This document shows positions 34,048-42,642 of a stretch of DNA of 49,509 bases, one piece after another. The position numbers and the translations under genes were made by a program. Numbering within the stretch: position 1 is the stretch's first letter; the number at the start of each line of letters is the position of its first letter. Origin of the DNA: Neobacillus fumarioli NBRC 102428 (lineage in GTDB: Bacteria > Bacillota > Bacilli > Bacillales > Cytobacillaceae); the NCBI RefSeq assembly GCF_001591485.1, contig NZ_BCUZ01000012.1:1-49509 (forward strand), read 5' to 3'. The notes under the pieces were generated by a model. It had not been told where the DNA came from and did no database searches. It worked only from the letters and a program-made list of their open reading frames with translations.

Positions 34048-36077
34048 AAATAAAAGATTTGTCAGTATTAGTTGTTGTGATCCTCGTTGTAACGATGATG
34101 ATCATTCCCATGCCGACGATATTATTGGATTTTTTATTAATTATTAATATTTCTCTTTCCGTCTTAATCTTATTGGTTGCCATGAATACAAAAGAAGCGC
34201 TGGATTTTTCGATTTTTCCGACAGCACTCTTGCTTACGACATTATTCCGCTTGGCGCTGAATGTCTCGACAACCCGGTCGATTTTATCGAAAGCAGATGG
34301 CGGGAAAGTGATTGAGACCTTTGGTTCCTTTGTGATCGGCGGCAGCCCGGTTGTCGGTTTTGTTGTCTTTCTGATTCTAGTCGTGATCAATTTTATTGTC
34401 ATCACCAAGGGATCGGAAAGGGTGGCGGAAGTGGCAGCCCGGTTTACATTGGATGCCATGCCCGGTAAACAAATGAGTATTGACGCTGATATGAATGCGG
34501 GACTGATTAGTGAACAGGAAGCCCGCATGCGCCGGAAGAAAATCGAGCAGGAAGCCGACTTTTACGGCGCCATGGATGGTGCAAGCAAATTTGTGAAAGG
34601 TGATGCGATCGCTGGCATTGTCATTCTCGTCATCAATGTAATTGGCGGTTTTGCTATCGGGATTGCCATTCATAAAATGGGATTTGCCGAAGCGGCTAAT
34701 ACCTATACATTATTGTCGGTAGGGGATGGCTTGGTCAGCCAGGTGCCGGCACTCTTGATTTCGACTGCTACTGGTATTACTGTGACTCGTGCTTCTTCAG
34801 AAGGCAATTTGGGTACAGATATCTTGCAGCAAATTTTTAAATATCCGAAACTGCTCTACATTGTGGCGGGTACGATCTTTTTGCTGGGCATTTTTACTCC
34901 GATCGGACTGATTTTAACGATTCCTGTTTCCGGTTTGCTGGCATTTGGTGCCTATACGATGCAGAAATCGTTTAGAAATGCGGATCTTGCGAAAGAAGAA
35001 ACGATTAAGGCAGAAGCGGAAGAAGAGATTCGCAGCCCGGAAAAAGTTATCAATTTACTGCAGCTTGATCCACTTGAATTGGAAATTGGGTATGGCTTAA
35101 TTCCGCTGGCGGATCAGAAGCAAGGCGGAGACATTCTCGATCGGATCGTGATGATCCGAAGACAATTTGCCATCGAACTTGGCCTGGTGATTCCAACGAT
35201 TCGCATTCGCGACAATCTGCAGTTAATGCCGAATCAATATGTGTTAAAATTCCGCGGCAGCCGCATTGCGTCAGGAGAAGTCTACCTTGATCATTTCCTT
35301 GCCATGAATCAAGGAATGGATGGGGGAGAAATCGACGGAATCCAAGTAACAGAGCCAGCGTTCGGGCTTCCTGCTGTTTGGGTGAATGTAGAAGAGAAAC
35401 AAAAGGCAGAACTGCTTGGCTATATGATCGTCGATCCATCATCCGTGATTGTTACGCATTTAACCGAGGTATTAAAAAAATATGCATACCAATTGCTCCG
35501 CAGGGAAGAGACAAAAGAATTGGTGGATCATTTGAAAGAAACGCATCCAAATCTTGTGGAAGAGCTTGTTCCAAACCTCTTGACGATTGGAGAAATACAA
35601 AAAGTATTGCAGAATTTGCTTCGTGAACAGATTTCTATAAGGGATTTGGCGACGATTTTTGAAACATTGGCGGATTATGCGGGGTTTACAAAAGATCCAA
35701 GAGTGTTAACTGAATATGTCCGCCAGTCTCTGACTCGACAAATTACCGAGCAATACGCGGAAAATGGAGTGATTCATGTCCTAACGGCAGGGGCTACATT
35801 GGAGAGAGGAATTTCTGACAGTATTCAGCAAACAGAAGCAGGGGGTTATTACCTCTCCATGGACCCGCAAACATCGAAAAGAATTACGGAAGAACTGCAA
35901 AGACAGATTGAACGGGTGATCAAAGCGGGCGGCCAGCCGATCTTTCTGACGTCTCCATCCATTCGCATGTATTTAAAACAGTTTGTCGATAAAATTATGC
36001 CGACGGTGCCAGTGCTTAGCTATACGGAGCTTGAACCTGATGTTGAAATCCAAAGTATTGGAGTGGTGAACATATGA
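34044..36077 (+). CDS. flhA: Flagellar export gate protein FlhA
   Basis: FlhA (677 aa) is the nonameric export platform. Eight N-terminal membrane segments (to about residue 310) include the conserved FHIPEP-type region, seen here as RFTLDAMPGKQMSIDADMNAG and RRKKIEQEADFYGAMDGASKFVKGDAIAG. The soluble C-domain (about 330-677) binds chaperone-substrate complexes and FliJ. The start overlaps flhB by 4 bases. Confidence 0.97.
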   Translation: MKIKDLSVLVVVILVVTMMIIPMPTILLDFLLIINISLSVLILLVAMNTKEALDFSIFPTALLLTTLFRLALNVSTTRSILSKADGGKVIETFGSFVIGGSPVVGFVVFLILVVINFIVITKGSERVAEVAARFTLDAMPGKQMSIDADMNAGLISEQEARMRRKKIEQEADFYGAMDGASKFVKGDAIAGIVILVINVIGGFAIGIAIHKMGFAEAANTYTLLSVGDGLVSQVPALLISTATGITVTRASSEGNLGTDILQQIFKYPKLLYIVAGTIFLLGIFTPIGLILTIPVSGLLAFGAYTMQKSFRNADLAKEETIKAEAEEEIRSPEKVINLLQLDPLELEIGYGLIPLADQKQGGDILDRIVMIRRQFAIELGLVIPTIRIRDNLQLMPNQYVLKFRGSRIASGEVYLDHFLAMNQGMDGGEIDGIQVTEPAFGLPAVWVNVEEKQKAELLGYMIVDPSSVIVTHLTEVLKKYAYQLLRREETKELVDHLKETHPNLVEELVPNLLTIGEIQKVLQNLLREQISIRDLATIFETLADYAGFTKDPRVLTEYVRQSLTRQITEQYAENGVIHVLTAGATLERGISDSIQQTEAGGYYLSMDPQTSKRITEELQRQIERVIKAGGQPIFLTSPSIRMYLKQFVDKIMPTVPVLSYTELEPDVEIQSIGVVNI

Positions 36078-37333
36078 AAACGAAGAAAATCGTTGCTGAA
36101 ACAATGCCGCTTGCGTTAAAAATGGTCCGTCAGCAATTGGGGGAAAATGCGATCATCGTCAATACGAGAACGATCAAAACAGGCGGCTTGTTTGGTTTAT
36201 TTGCCAAACAAAAATATGAAGTGACGGCTTATTCAGTTGAAGATACAGAACCGAAATTTACCTTGGATGTGAAAGATAAATCGGTAAAAACATTTCCGAA
36301 TAAAAATTATCTACATGACAGCAGGATAGAGGAATCGAATCGCTCAATTATTCATGCCAGACCGCAAAAACTATATCATTATTATTCACAGCAAACGCAA
36401 GAAAAGGAACAGCCACAAAAAACAATGATTCAACCATCAACTCAGTCTAAAGACAGTGAAAACCCGCTTTTAGGTGAGCTGCAAGATATGAAGAAAATGA
36501 TGATGACTTTCATGATGAATAGCAAAAACGGCCAGGATGTTCCTTCCGGGCTGGCGAAGTGGGCGGACCGTTTAAAAAGACAGGGTGTGGACGTGGCGGT
36601 TATTGAAATGATTGTTGACCGCATCGTCAAGAAATACGAATCTTTGGATGGTTTGACTGACAAAGATATCGAAGGTGACATATTTTCGATTGTGAAAGAA
36701 ATCATCAAAAAACAAGTGCCGGAATCTAATAAAATTCCTAAACAAACCCGGATCATTCATGTCATTGGTCCGACTGGTGTTGGGAAGACGACCTCGATTG
36801 CCAAACTTGCAACTGAACAAGTATTAAAGCAAAAACGCAGGGTAGCCATGATTACGACGGACGTCTATCGAATTGCAGCAGTGGAACAGCTAAAAACCTA
36901 TGCCGGAATTTTAAATGTACCGATTGAAGTAGTACGATCCATAGAGGAGCTTGAACAAGCGCTCGCGAAGCTTGAGCACTATGATTTAATCTATATGGAT
37001 AGCACGGGTAGAAATTACAAAGAAGCCGAGTATCGCAAGTCGATCAGCGAATATCTAAACTATCCGGTAGCAAGCGATCATTATCTAGTATTAAGCTTAA
37101 CATCAAAATATGAAGATATGGAAATCTTACTGAAAGAATTTGTAAACAGTCCGGTGAAAAAGCTGATCTTAACAAAATATGATGAGACATCCAGTTACGG
37201 TGCGATTCTGAACATTGCTTATCATTATCCATATCAATTAGCGTATATAACGAATGGGCAAAGTGTCCCGGAAGATATCATGACGATCGACGCGGCAATG
37301 ATTGCAAGAGGTTTAGTAGGGGTGGAAGAGTAA
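36074..37333 (+). CDS. flhF: Flagellar placement GTPase FlhF
   Basis: FlhF (419 aa) is an SRP-type GTPase that sets flagellar position. The N-terminal B domain (MKTKKIVAETMPLALKMVRQQLGENAIIVNTRTIKTGG) and a linker precede the N and G domains. The P-loop GPTGVGKTT lies near residue 234, followed by TTDVYRIAAVEQLKTYAGILN and DSTGRNYKE. LTKYDETSSYG near the C-terminus supplies the guanine-specificity region. The start overlaps flhA by 4 bases. It pairs with flhG downstream. Confidence 0.97.
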   Translation: MKTKKIVAETMPLALKMVRQQLGENAIIVNTRTIKTGGLFGLFAKQKYEVTAYSVEDTEPKFTLDVKDKSVKTFPNKNYLHDSRIEESNRSIIHARPQKLYHYYSQQTQEKEQPQKTMIQPSTQSKDSENPLLGELQDMKKMMMTFMMNSKNGQDVPSGLAKWADRLKRQGVDVAVIEMIVDRIVKKYESLDGLTDKDIEGDIFSIVKEIIKKQVPESNKIPKQTRIIHVIGPTGVGKTTSIAKLATEQVLKQKRRVAMITTDVYRIAAVEQLKTYAGILNVPIEVVRSIEELEQALAKLEHYDLIYMDSTGRNYKEAEYRKSISEYLNYPVASDHYLVLSLTSKYEDMEILLKEFVNSPVKKLILTKYDETSSYGAILNIAYHYPYQLAYITNGQSVPEDIMTIDAAMIARGLVGVEE

Positions 37334-38211
37334 TGGATCAAGCCCAAAGTTTAAGAGAATATATGCAGCGTTTCCAGGTTCAAAAGCAGAAACAACCTCG
37401 TGTCATTACGATTACAAGCGGCAAAGGCGGTGTTGGCAAATCCAATTTCACGATTAATTTTGCATTGGCGTTAAAAGCGGCGGGTAAAAAAGTAATTGTA
37501 CTCGATTTGGATTTAACGACCGCCAATATTAATATCCTGATGGGAGTAATTCCTAAATATAATCTGGCAGATGTTCTGATCAGCAATAAAAGTATATGGG
37601 ATGTATTGGAGATTGGCACAGGGGGAATCGAATATTTGGCAGGCGGCATCGACCTGCACGATGTACCGAATCTGGAGCAAAATTCACTTGGCTTTTTTAT
37701 GAATCAGATTCAAGAACTGCAGCATTATGCCGATTTTATTTTGCTTGATACAGGTGCAGGAATCTCGAAGGAATTAGTTGAATGCATCGCAGCCTCGGAT
37801 GAAACGATTTTAATTACGACACCTGAGCCGACTGCCATTGCCGATTCATATGCTGTGTTAAAGACAATAGTCCGTTATCATAAACAGTCTAACGATGTCC
37901 GTTTAGTTGTCAATCGTGCCCAAAGCTACCGGGAAGCGGTTGAAACATCCCGGACTTTGAAAAACACATGCAGTAAATTTTTGAAAATGAATTTGCCTAC
38001 ACTAGGATTTGTTATGGAGGATCCGCACGTCCGTCAGTCGGTAAAAATGCAAATGCCCTTTTATTTATCCTATCCTAAATGTGAAGCATCAAAAAATATA
38101 GAAGAAATGATCCATTTTTATTTACCCGGTTATGAAGATCAGCTTTCAGCCACATCAAAAGGATTACGTGGATTTTTTGAAAAAATTTTTTCAAAAGGTA
38201 TATCGTTGTAA
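37333..38211 (+). CDS. flhG: Flagellar number regulator FlhG (YlxH, MinD-like ATPase)
   Basis: FlhG (292 aa) is a MinD-type ATPase that stimulates FlhF and controls flagellar number and pattern. The N-terminus DQAQSLREYMQRFQ carries the motif known to activate FlhF. The deviant Walker A is SGKGGVGKSNF near residue 35. VIVLDLDLTTANINILMG and LDTGAGIS follow, and the C-terminus ends with a basic, amphipathic helix likely to bind membrane (GLRGFFEKIFSKGI). ATG overlaps the flhF stop (TAATG). Confidence 0.95.
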   Translation: MDQAQSLREYMQRFQVQKQKQPRVITITSGKGGVGKSNFTINFALALKAAGKKVIVLDLDLTTANINILMGVIPKYNLADVLISNKSIWDVLEIGTGGIEYLAGGIDLHDVPNLEQNSLGFFMNQIQELQHYADFILLDTGAGISKELVECIAASDETILITTPEPTAIADSYAVLKTIVRYHKQSNDVRLVVNRAQSYREAVETSRTLKNTCSKFLKMNLPTLGFVMEDPHVRQSVKMQMPFYLSYPKCEASKNIEEMIHFYLPGYEDQLSATSKGLRGFFEKIFSKGISL

Positions 38212-38225
38212 GGGGAGTAAACCAT

Positions 38226-38561
38226 ATGGCAGCAACATGGCTGGTGAATTTACTATTGGGAGTCTTTGCATTCTTGTTCACTTTTTTCTTTTCAGCACAG
38301 AATAACACATGGCAATTGGCGTTATTTAGAGCTGGAATTGGGTTTCTCCTGTTCTTTCTATTAGGCTTTCCTTTACGGATTCTATTGCACGAAATTGCAT
38401 CAAAGAAAATTCCATACATTGAACCGAAACAAAAAGAACAAATCCATAATCATCAAGAGCCAGAAACCTATGAGGATCATTTGCAAGACGATGACGCATT
38501 GTTCCAGCCTACCCCGTTGTCCTCGTTACATAATAGGGTAGAGGAACATCATTCGAATTAA
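38226..38561 (+). CDS. Small two-helix membrane protein between flhG and sigD, function unknown
   Basis: 111 aa. Two hydrophobic helices (about 4-24 and 30-57: LVNLLLGVFAFLFTFFFSA; ALFRAGIGFLLFFLLGFPLRILLHEI) are joined by a short turn, followed by a hydrophilic tail rich in Glu, Gln and His (about 62-111). AAGGGGAG precedes the ATG. It occupies the place where B. subtilis has the cheB-cheA-cheW-cheC-cheD block. I recognise no family. It is likely translated with the operon. Confidence 0.7.
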   Translation: MAATWLVNLLLGVFAFLFTFFFSAQNNTWQLALFRAGIGFLLFFLLGFPLRILLHEIASKKIPYIEPKQKEQIHNHQEPETYEDHLQDDDALFQPTPLSSLHNRVEEHHSN

Positions 38562-38601
38562 GTTAATAGATTCGAAAATGTAAGACCAGGAGGGATACTC
38601 G

Positions 38602-39402
38602 GTGAAACCTGCGATCAAAGAAACCATTCCGCATCATATATGGAAAAAATATCAGGAGAAAAAAGATTCTGAATTACAGGAAAAACTGGTGAAACAATAT
38701 GCCCATCTGGTTGAGCAAATGGCAAATAAGCTTTCGGCAAGTATTCCTTCACGGATCATTCCAAGGGAAGACCTAATTGGATTGGGTTATATCGGTTTAC
38801 TTGAAGCAATTCAAAAATTTGATCATCAAAAAGGGTATCAATTTGAAACTTTTGGACTATGGCGAATCAAAGGTGCCATGCTGGACGGAATTCGCAAGAC
38901 AGACTGGGTTCCAAGGGGATACAGGGAAAAGGCGAAAAAAGTAAATCAAGCGTTAAGAGATTTAGAACAAAAACTCATGAGAGAGCCAACGAAAGAGGAA
39001 CTTTGCCGATTTTTGGGGTTTTCTCCTGAAGAAGTCGAACAGGCAATGTCTGTCTTATCCTTATCCACCCTTCTTTCACTCTATGAACCGATTAAAGCCG
39101 ATGAGGGAAAAGGAAAAGAGCAAAACAGGCTTGATCAAATTGTCGATATCGATGTGATCTCCCAAGATAGGCAAATGCAAATGGCGGAATTCAGAAGTAT
39201 AATGGCAGATTGTATTGATCAACTGCCGGATAAAGAAAAGCTTGTTATATCACTATTATACTATGAAGGTCTCACGCAAGTAGAAATTGCTGAAGTGCTG
39301 AATCTTACAAAAGGACGGATTTCGCAAATACATTCCAAAGCCATTCTTCGATTACGGAAATGTTTTGAGTCAAAAGGATACAGTTTTGATTCTTTTATTT
39401 AG
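38602..39402 (+). CDS. sigD: RNA polymerase sigma factor SigD (FliA/WhiG family)
   Basis: SigD (266 aa) directs late flagellar, chemotaxis and related genes. Region 2 shows DLIGLGYIGLLEAIQKFDHQKGYQFETFGLWRIKGAMLDGIRKTDWVPR, region 3 the EQKLMREPTKEELCRFLGF helices, and region 4 YEGLTQVEIAEVLNLTKGRISQIHSKAILRLRK. GTG start behind CCAGGAGGG. It is last in the long basal-body operon, as in B. subtilis, so its level depends on transcription reaching this far. Six sigma-D-like promoters appear in this window. Confidence 0.96.
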   Translation: MKPAIKETIPHHIWKKYQEKKDSELQEKLVKQYAHLVEQMANKLSASIPSRIIPREDLIGLGYIGLLEAIQKFDHQKGYQFETFGLWRIKGAMLDGIRKTDWVPRGYREKAKKVNQALRDLEQKLMREPTKEELCRFLGFSPEEVEQAMSVLSLSTLLSLYEPIKADEGKGKEQNRLDQIVDIDVISQDRQMQMAEFRSIMADCIDQLPDKEKLVISLLYYEGLTQVEIAEVLNLTKGRISQIHSKAILRLRKCFESKGYSFDSFI

Positions 39403-39425
39403 GGATCTTTTTCCTTCAGTAATAG

Positions 39426-39452
39426 TAAACAAATAATGGTTTTTGTCGATAA
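39426..39452 (+). promoter_or_regulatory. Sigma-D promoter for the GGDEF-EAL gene
   Basis: TAAA (39426-39429), a 15-base spacer and GTCGATAA (39445-39452) match the sigma-D consensus with one mismatch. It lies 110 bases before the GGDEF-EAL start, so the transcript has a long leader. Confidence 0.7.
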
Positions 39453-39551
39453 AATATAAAAATCGTTATTTCGTTTGGCTAAGTAGCTCTTCGATCACGT
39501 TTTGATCAAAATAATAGCTCATCCATAGTCAAAATAATTACTGGAGGAAGT

Positions 39552-39563
39552 ATGGTGTCGTAA
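39552..39563 (+). promoter_or_regulatory. Three-codon upstream ORF overlapping the GGDEF-EAL start
   Basis: GGAGG (39543-39547) is well placed for ATG 39552, which reads ATG GTG TCG TAA. The stop shares a base with the ATG of the next gene (TAATG). The main ATG lies 15 bases from the ribosome site, too far for good direct initiation, so the mini-ORF may control it by coupling. Confidence 0.5.
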
Positions 39564-41380
39564 TGAATTCACTAACTAAATCATCGCCGAAATTTGAATT
39601 CTCTAAATCTCAAAAAAACAGACCATTTTCAGAAATTCTTGATAGTATTGTCTATTTAGTAGAAAAGGCTTCCAATGGCGGCATATGTTCCATTCTTCTT
39701 GCAAACGAATCAAATGAAAGCTTAACAGTTAGCTCGGCACCGAATCTGCCAATAGAATTCAGTCAAATGATAAATGGCATCGCCATTTGCCCATCTGTCT
39801 TTTTTAACCGTCCCGTCCTAGTTTCAGATATTCACAACGATTCATTGTGGGATGGCTACAAGGAAATGGCGACTGAAAATGGAATTAGATGTTGCTGGTT
39901 TGCACCGATTGGCGATTCCCAGCAAAAACTGTTAGCGGTCTTTTCCATATTTTTTGATAAACCGTGTTTCCCAACTGAAGAGGATCTGCAGTTGATCGAA
40001 ATGGCGGTCCGTCTTACCGATATGGCAATCCAGCATTATCAAACAGAAGAAAAAATCAGTTTTATCGCTTCGCATGATGAATTAACCAATTTGCCGAATA
40101 GAAGGCTATTTGATGAGAAAGTTAATAACGCTATTCGGGACCATACAAATGTGAAAGACAAAATGTTAGGTGTCATGGCTTTAGATTTAGATCGCTTTAA
40201 GCTGATCAATGATACGCTTGGGCACAGCATTGGCGATTTACTCATCCAAAATGCAGCGCAAAGATTGAAAAGCTGCCTGAGGGAAACAGATACAGCCTCA
40301 AGGCAGGGTGGGGATGAGTTTACAATTTTAGTAAATGATGTTTCCGAATATGAAGCAGCGAAGATCGCAGAAAGAATACTTGAGAAATTATCAAAACCTT
40401 ATTTTATAAAAGGACATGAGATATTTACTACCGTCAGTATTGGCATCAGTTTATATCCGATTGATGGGCAGCATTCAGATGATCTGCTTAGGAAAGCCGA
40501 AGTTGCCATGTATCAGGCGAAGAAAGAAGGCAAAAATAATTATCAATTTTATGATGCAAAATTTGATCAAATGACGTATGATCGATTGGAATTAGAAGCT
40601 GAATTGAGAAAGGCTTTAGAGAAGAATGAATTCACCCTTCATTATCAGCCGATTATCAATCTATCAACAAATAAAATTTCCGGAGTAGAAGCCTTAATCA
40701 GATGGCCTCATCCTAAGCTTGGATATGTCTCGCCAAATCGGTTTATCCCAATTGCAGAAGAGACTGGGATGATTGTTCCTATTGGCGAGTGGGTGCTAGA
40801 GACCGCATGCCGTCAATTGAAACAAATGCAGGCAGATGGTATATCGATGGTCTCGATCAATATATCGTTCCGCCAATTTTATGAACCTAATCTCGTTTTA
40901 ATCGTCAAACAAATTATAAAGGAAACGGGTATAAATCCGCAAAATGTAACGATTGAGATCACGGAAAGCATGACGATGGATATTGAAACGGCTTCGGCTA
41001 TTATAACTGAGCTGAAACAACTGGGGGTCAAAATTTCCATTGATGACTTCGGCACAGGGTACAGTTCGTTAAGTTATTTAAAAAAATTCCCAATCGATTA
41101 TTTGAAAATCGATCAGTCTTTTATTCGGGATATTAACAAAAGCAAATACGATAAAAATATCGCTACCACCATTATTATGATGGCCCGCAACTTAGGTGTC
41201 CAAGTAATTGCTGAAGGTGTCGAAACAATAGAACAGCTTGAATTCTTAAGACACCACCGCTGTAATGAGGCGCAAGGATATTTATTCAGCAAGCCGCTTT
41301 CAGCAGAACAATTAAAACGTTTTCTAGAAAACCATCCCAGTGAACTGGAGAAATCATTATTATTTGACAACAGGAAATAA
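39563..41380 (+). CDS. GAF-GGDEF-EAL c-di-GMP synthase/phosphodiesterase
   Basis: 605 aa, soluble. A GAF-type sensor domain (about 18-155) is followed by a GGDEF domain (about 165-330) with intact RQGGDEF and an RETD inhibitory site five residues before it. The EAL domain (about 345-595) keeps EALIRW, INISFRQF, EITES, DDFGTGYSS, LKIDQSF, AEGVET and AQGY, so it looks catalytically complete. Both making and breaking c-di-GMP are possible; which dominates cannot be seen. The sigma-D promoter links it to motility, and the PilZ protein at 20010 is a plausible receptor. Confidence 0.92.
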   Translation: MNSLTKSSPKFEFSKSQKNRPFSEILDSIVYLVEKASNGGICSILLANESNESLTVSSAPNLPIEFSQMINGIAICPSVFFNRPVLVSDIHNDSLWDGYKEMATENGIRCCWFAPIGDSQQKLLAVFSIFFDKPCFPTEEDLQLIEMAVRLTDMAIQHYQTEEKISFIASHDELTNLPNRRLFDEKVNNAIRDHTNVKDKMLGVMALDLDRFKLINDTLGHSIGDLLIQNAAQRLKSCLRETDTASRQGGDEFTILVNDVSEYEAAKIAERILEKLSKPYFIKGHEIFTTVSIGISLYPIDGQHSDDLLRKAEVAMYQAKKEGKNNYQFYDAKFDQMTYDRLELEAELRKALEKNEFTLHYQPIINLSTNKISGVEALIRWPHPKLGYVSPNRFIPIAEETGMIVPIGEWVLETACRQLKQMQADGISMVSINISFRQFYEPNLVLIVKQIIKETGINPQNVTIEITESMTMDIETASAIITELKQLGVKISIDDFGTGYSSLSYLKKFPIDYLKIDQSFIRDINKSKYDKNIATTIIMMARNLGVQVIAEGVETIEQLEFLRHHRCNEAQGYLFSKPLSAEQLKRFLENHPSELEKSLLFDNRK

Positions 41381-41388
41381 TATTTTTT

Positions 41389-41417
41389 TTGAAACATGAA
41401 ACGGTTTAATATATAAT
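41389..41417 (+). promoter_or_regulatory. Sigma-A promoter for ppaC
   Basis: TTGAAA (41389-41394), a 17-base spacer and a perfect TATAAT (41412-41417) lie 65 bases before the ppaC start. Confidence 0.85.
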
Positions 41418-41481
41418 TTCCGATAGGGACTGATTTTTCAGACTTGTCCTTACATAATTTTACATGAGTAGGAGTCGTAAA

Positions 41482-42420
41482 ATGGAAAAAATACTTATTT
41501 TCGGTCATAAGAATCCTGATACGGATTCCATTTGCTCTGCACTTGCATACGCAGATTTAAAGAAACAGCTTGGTGTGGACGTTGAACCAGTTCGCCTTGG
41601 CGAGATCAACAATGAAACCCAATATGCCTTAACAAAATTCAATGCTGAAGCACCTCGATTGGTTGGAACAGTAGCAAATGAAGTCAACTCGGTTATTTTG
41701 GTTGACCATAACGAGCGCCAGCAAAGTGCTGATGATATTGCGGATGTCCGCATTTTAGAAGTAATTGACCACCATCGTATTGCCAACTTTGAAACAAAAG
41801 ATCCATTATATTACCGCTGTGAACCTGTTGGATGTACAGCAACGATTCTAAATAAAATGTACAAGGAAAACGGCAAAGAAATCAGCCCGCAAATTGCCGG
41901 GTTAATGTTATCAGCCATTATTTCTGATTCCTTATTATTCAAATCACCAACTTGCACGGCTGAAGATGTGGCCGCTGCCAAGGAACTTGCCCAAATTGCC
42001 GGTGTGGATGCACAAAACTACGGCCTAGAAATGCTGAAAGCAGGCGCTGATTTAAGTGATAAAACCGTGCCGCAATTATTAAGCCTTGACGCCAAGCAAT
42101 TTGATATGGGCACAAGCAAAGTGGAAATCGCACAAGTGAATGCAGTTGATCCAAATGATGTCCTCTCCCGCAAAGAGGAAGTTGAAGCAGCAATTGCCAA
42201 ACGGATTGAGGAAGAGAACTTGGATCTGTTCTTGCTTGTCGTAACAGATATTTTAAATAACGATTCCGTTGCCATTGCTCTAGGCAGCAAAGCAAAAGCG
42301 GTTGAAAAAGCCTATAACGTTACCCTTACAGACAATCAGGCAGTATTAAAAGGTGTTGTATCCCGCAAAAAACAAATTGTTCCTGTATTAACAGAAGTTT
42401 TTACAAATGGTGAATTTTAA
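41482..42420 (+). CDS. ppaC: Manganese-dependent inorganic pyrophosphatase (family II)
   Basis: PpaC (312 aa) hydrolyses pyrophosphate to phosphate, pulling biosynthetic reactions forward. It is a DHH-family enzyme: [17 protein letters not shown] at the N-terminus, VDHNE, then DHHRIANF and [14 protein letters not shown] for metal and substrate, and the C-terminal substrate-binding [13 protein letters not shown] 41482 is chosen because TAGGAG lies 8 bases before it; an in-frame ATG at 41464 precedes that site. It is a single-gene unit with its own promoter and terminator. Confidence 0.97.
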   Translation: MEKILIFGHKNPDTDSICSALAYADLKKQLGVDVEPVRLGEINNETQYALTKFNAEAPRLVGTVANEVNSVILVDHNERQQSADDIADVRILEVIDHHRIANFETKDPLYYRCEPVGCTATILNKMYKENGKEISPQIAGLMLSAIISDSLLFKSPTCTAEDVAAAKELAQIAGVDAQNYGLEMLKAGADLSDKTVPQLLSLDAKQFDMGTSKVEIAQVNAVDPNDVLSRKEEVEAAIAKRIEEENLDLFLLVVTDILNNDSVAIALGSKAKAVEKAYNVTLTDNQAVLKGVVSRKKQIVPVLTEVFTNGEF

Positions 42421-42426
42421 TTTGAG

Positions 42427-42461
42427 AAACCGTTCAAGCCAATTTGGTTTGAACGGTTTTT
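42427..42461 (+). terminator. Rho-independent terminator after ppaC
   Basis: AAACCGTTCAA pairs with TTGAACGGTTT over a short loop and runs into TTTTC. The stem is long and nearly perfect. Confidence 0.92.
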
Positions 42462-42517
42462 CATTGAGCTAAATATTTTTCATTTAGAAAGTTAGAAGAA
42501 AGGTGTGGCATTATACA

Positions 42518-42592
42518 TTGAACGATCGGATTCAAAATAAAACATATGAACCGATTTCCTTTGAACTGCATATGATGCACTACCTGAGGTAG
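42518..42592 (+). other. Possible 24-codon ORF before ytaF
   Basis: A TTG-started reading frame codes a plausible peptide (NDRIQNKTYEPISFELHMM, then HYLR) in the 222-base gap between ppaC and ytaF. Its AAAGGTG site is rather far upstream. It may be a small gene, a remnant or chance; I recognise no family. Confidence 0.2.
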
Positions 42593-42642
42593 GAAGGAAG
42601 CTTTATTTATGGTGTTGTTCATATGCAAGGAGGTTCATCCTG

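Noticed and set aside
33896..34528. 210-codon minus-strand frame across the flhB-flhA junction
   Set aside because: It is a mirror of two conserved genes, and its product is a Thr/Ile-rich sequence typical of an antisense frame.
39500..39511. 12-base palindrome TTTTGATCAAAA before the GGDEF-EAL gene
   Set aside because: It is short, AT-rich and not placed at a convincing promoter; such palindromes occur by chance in low-GC DNA.
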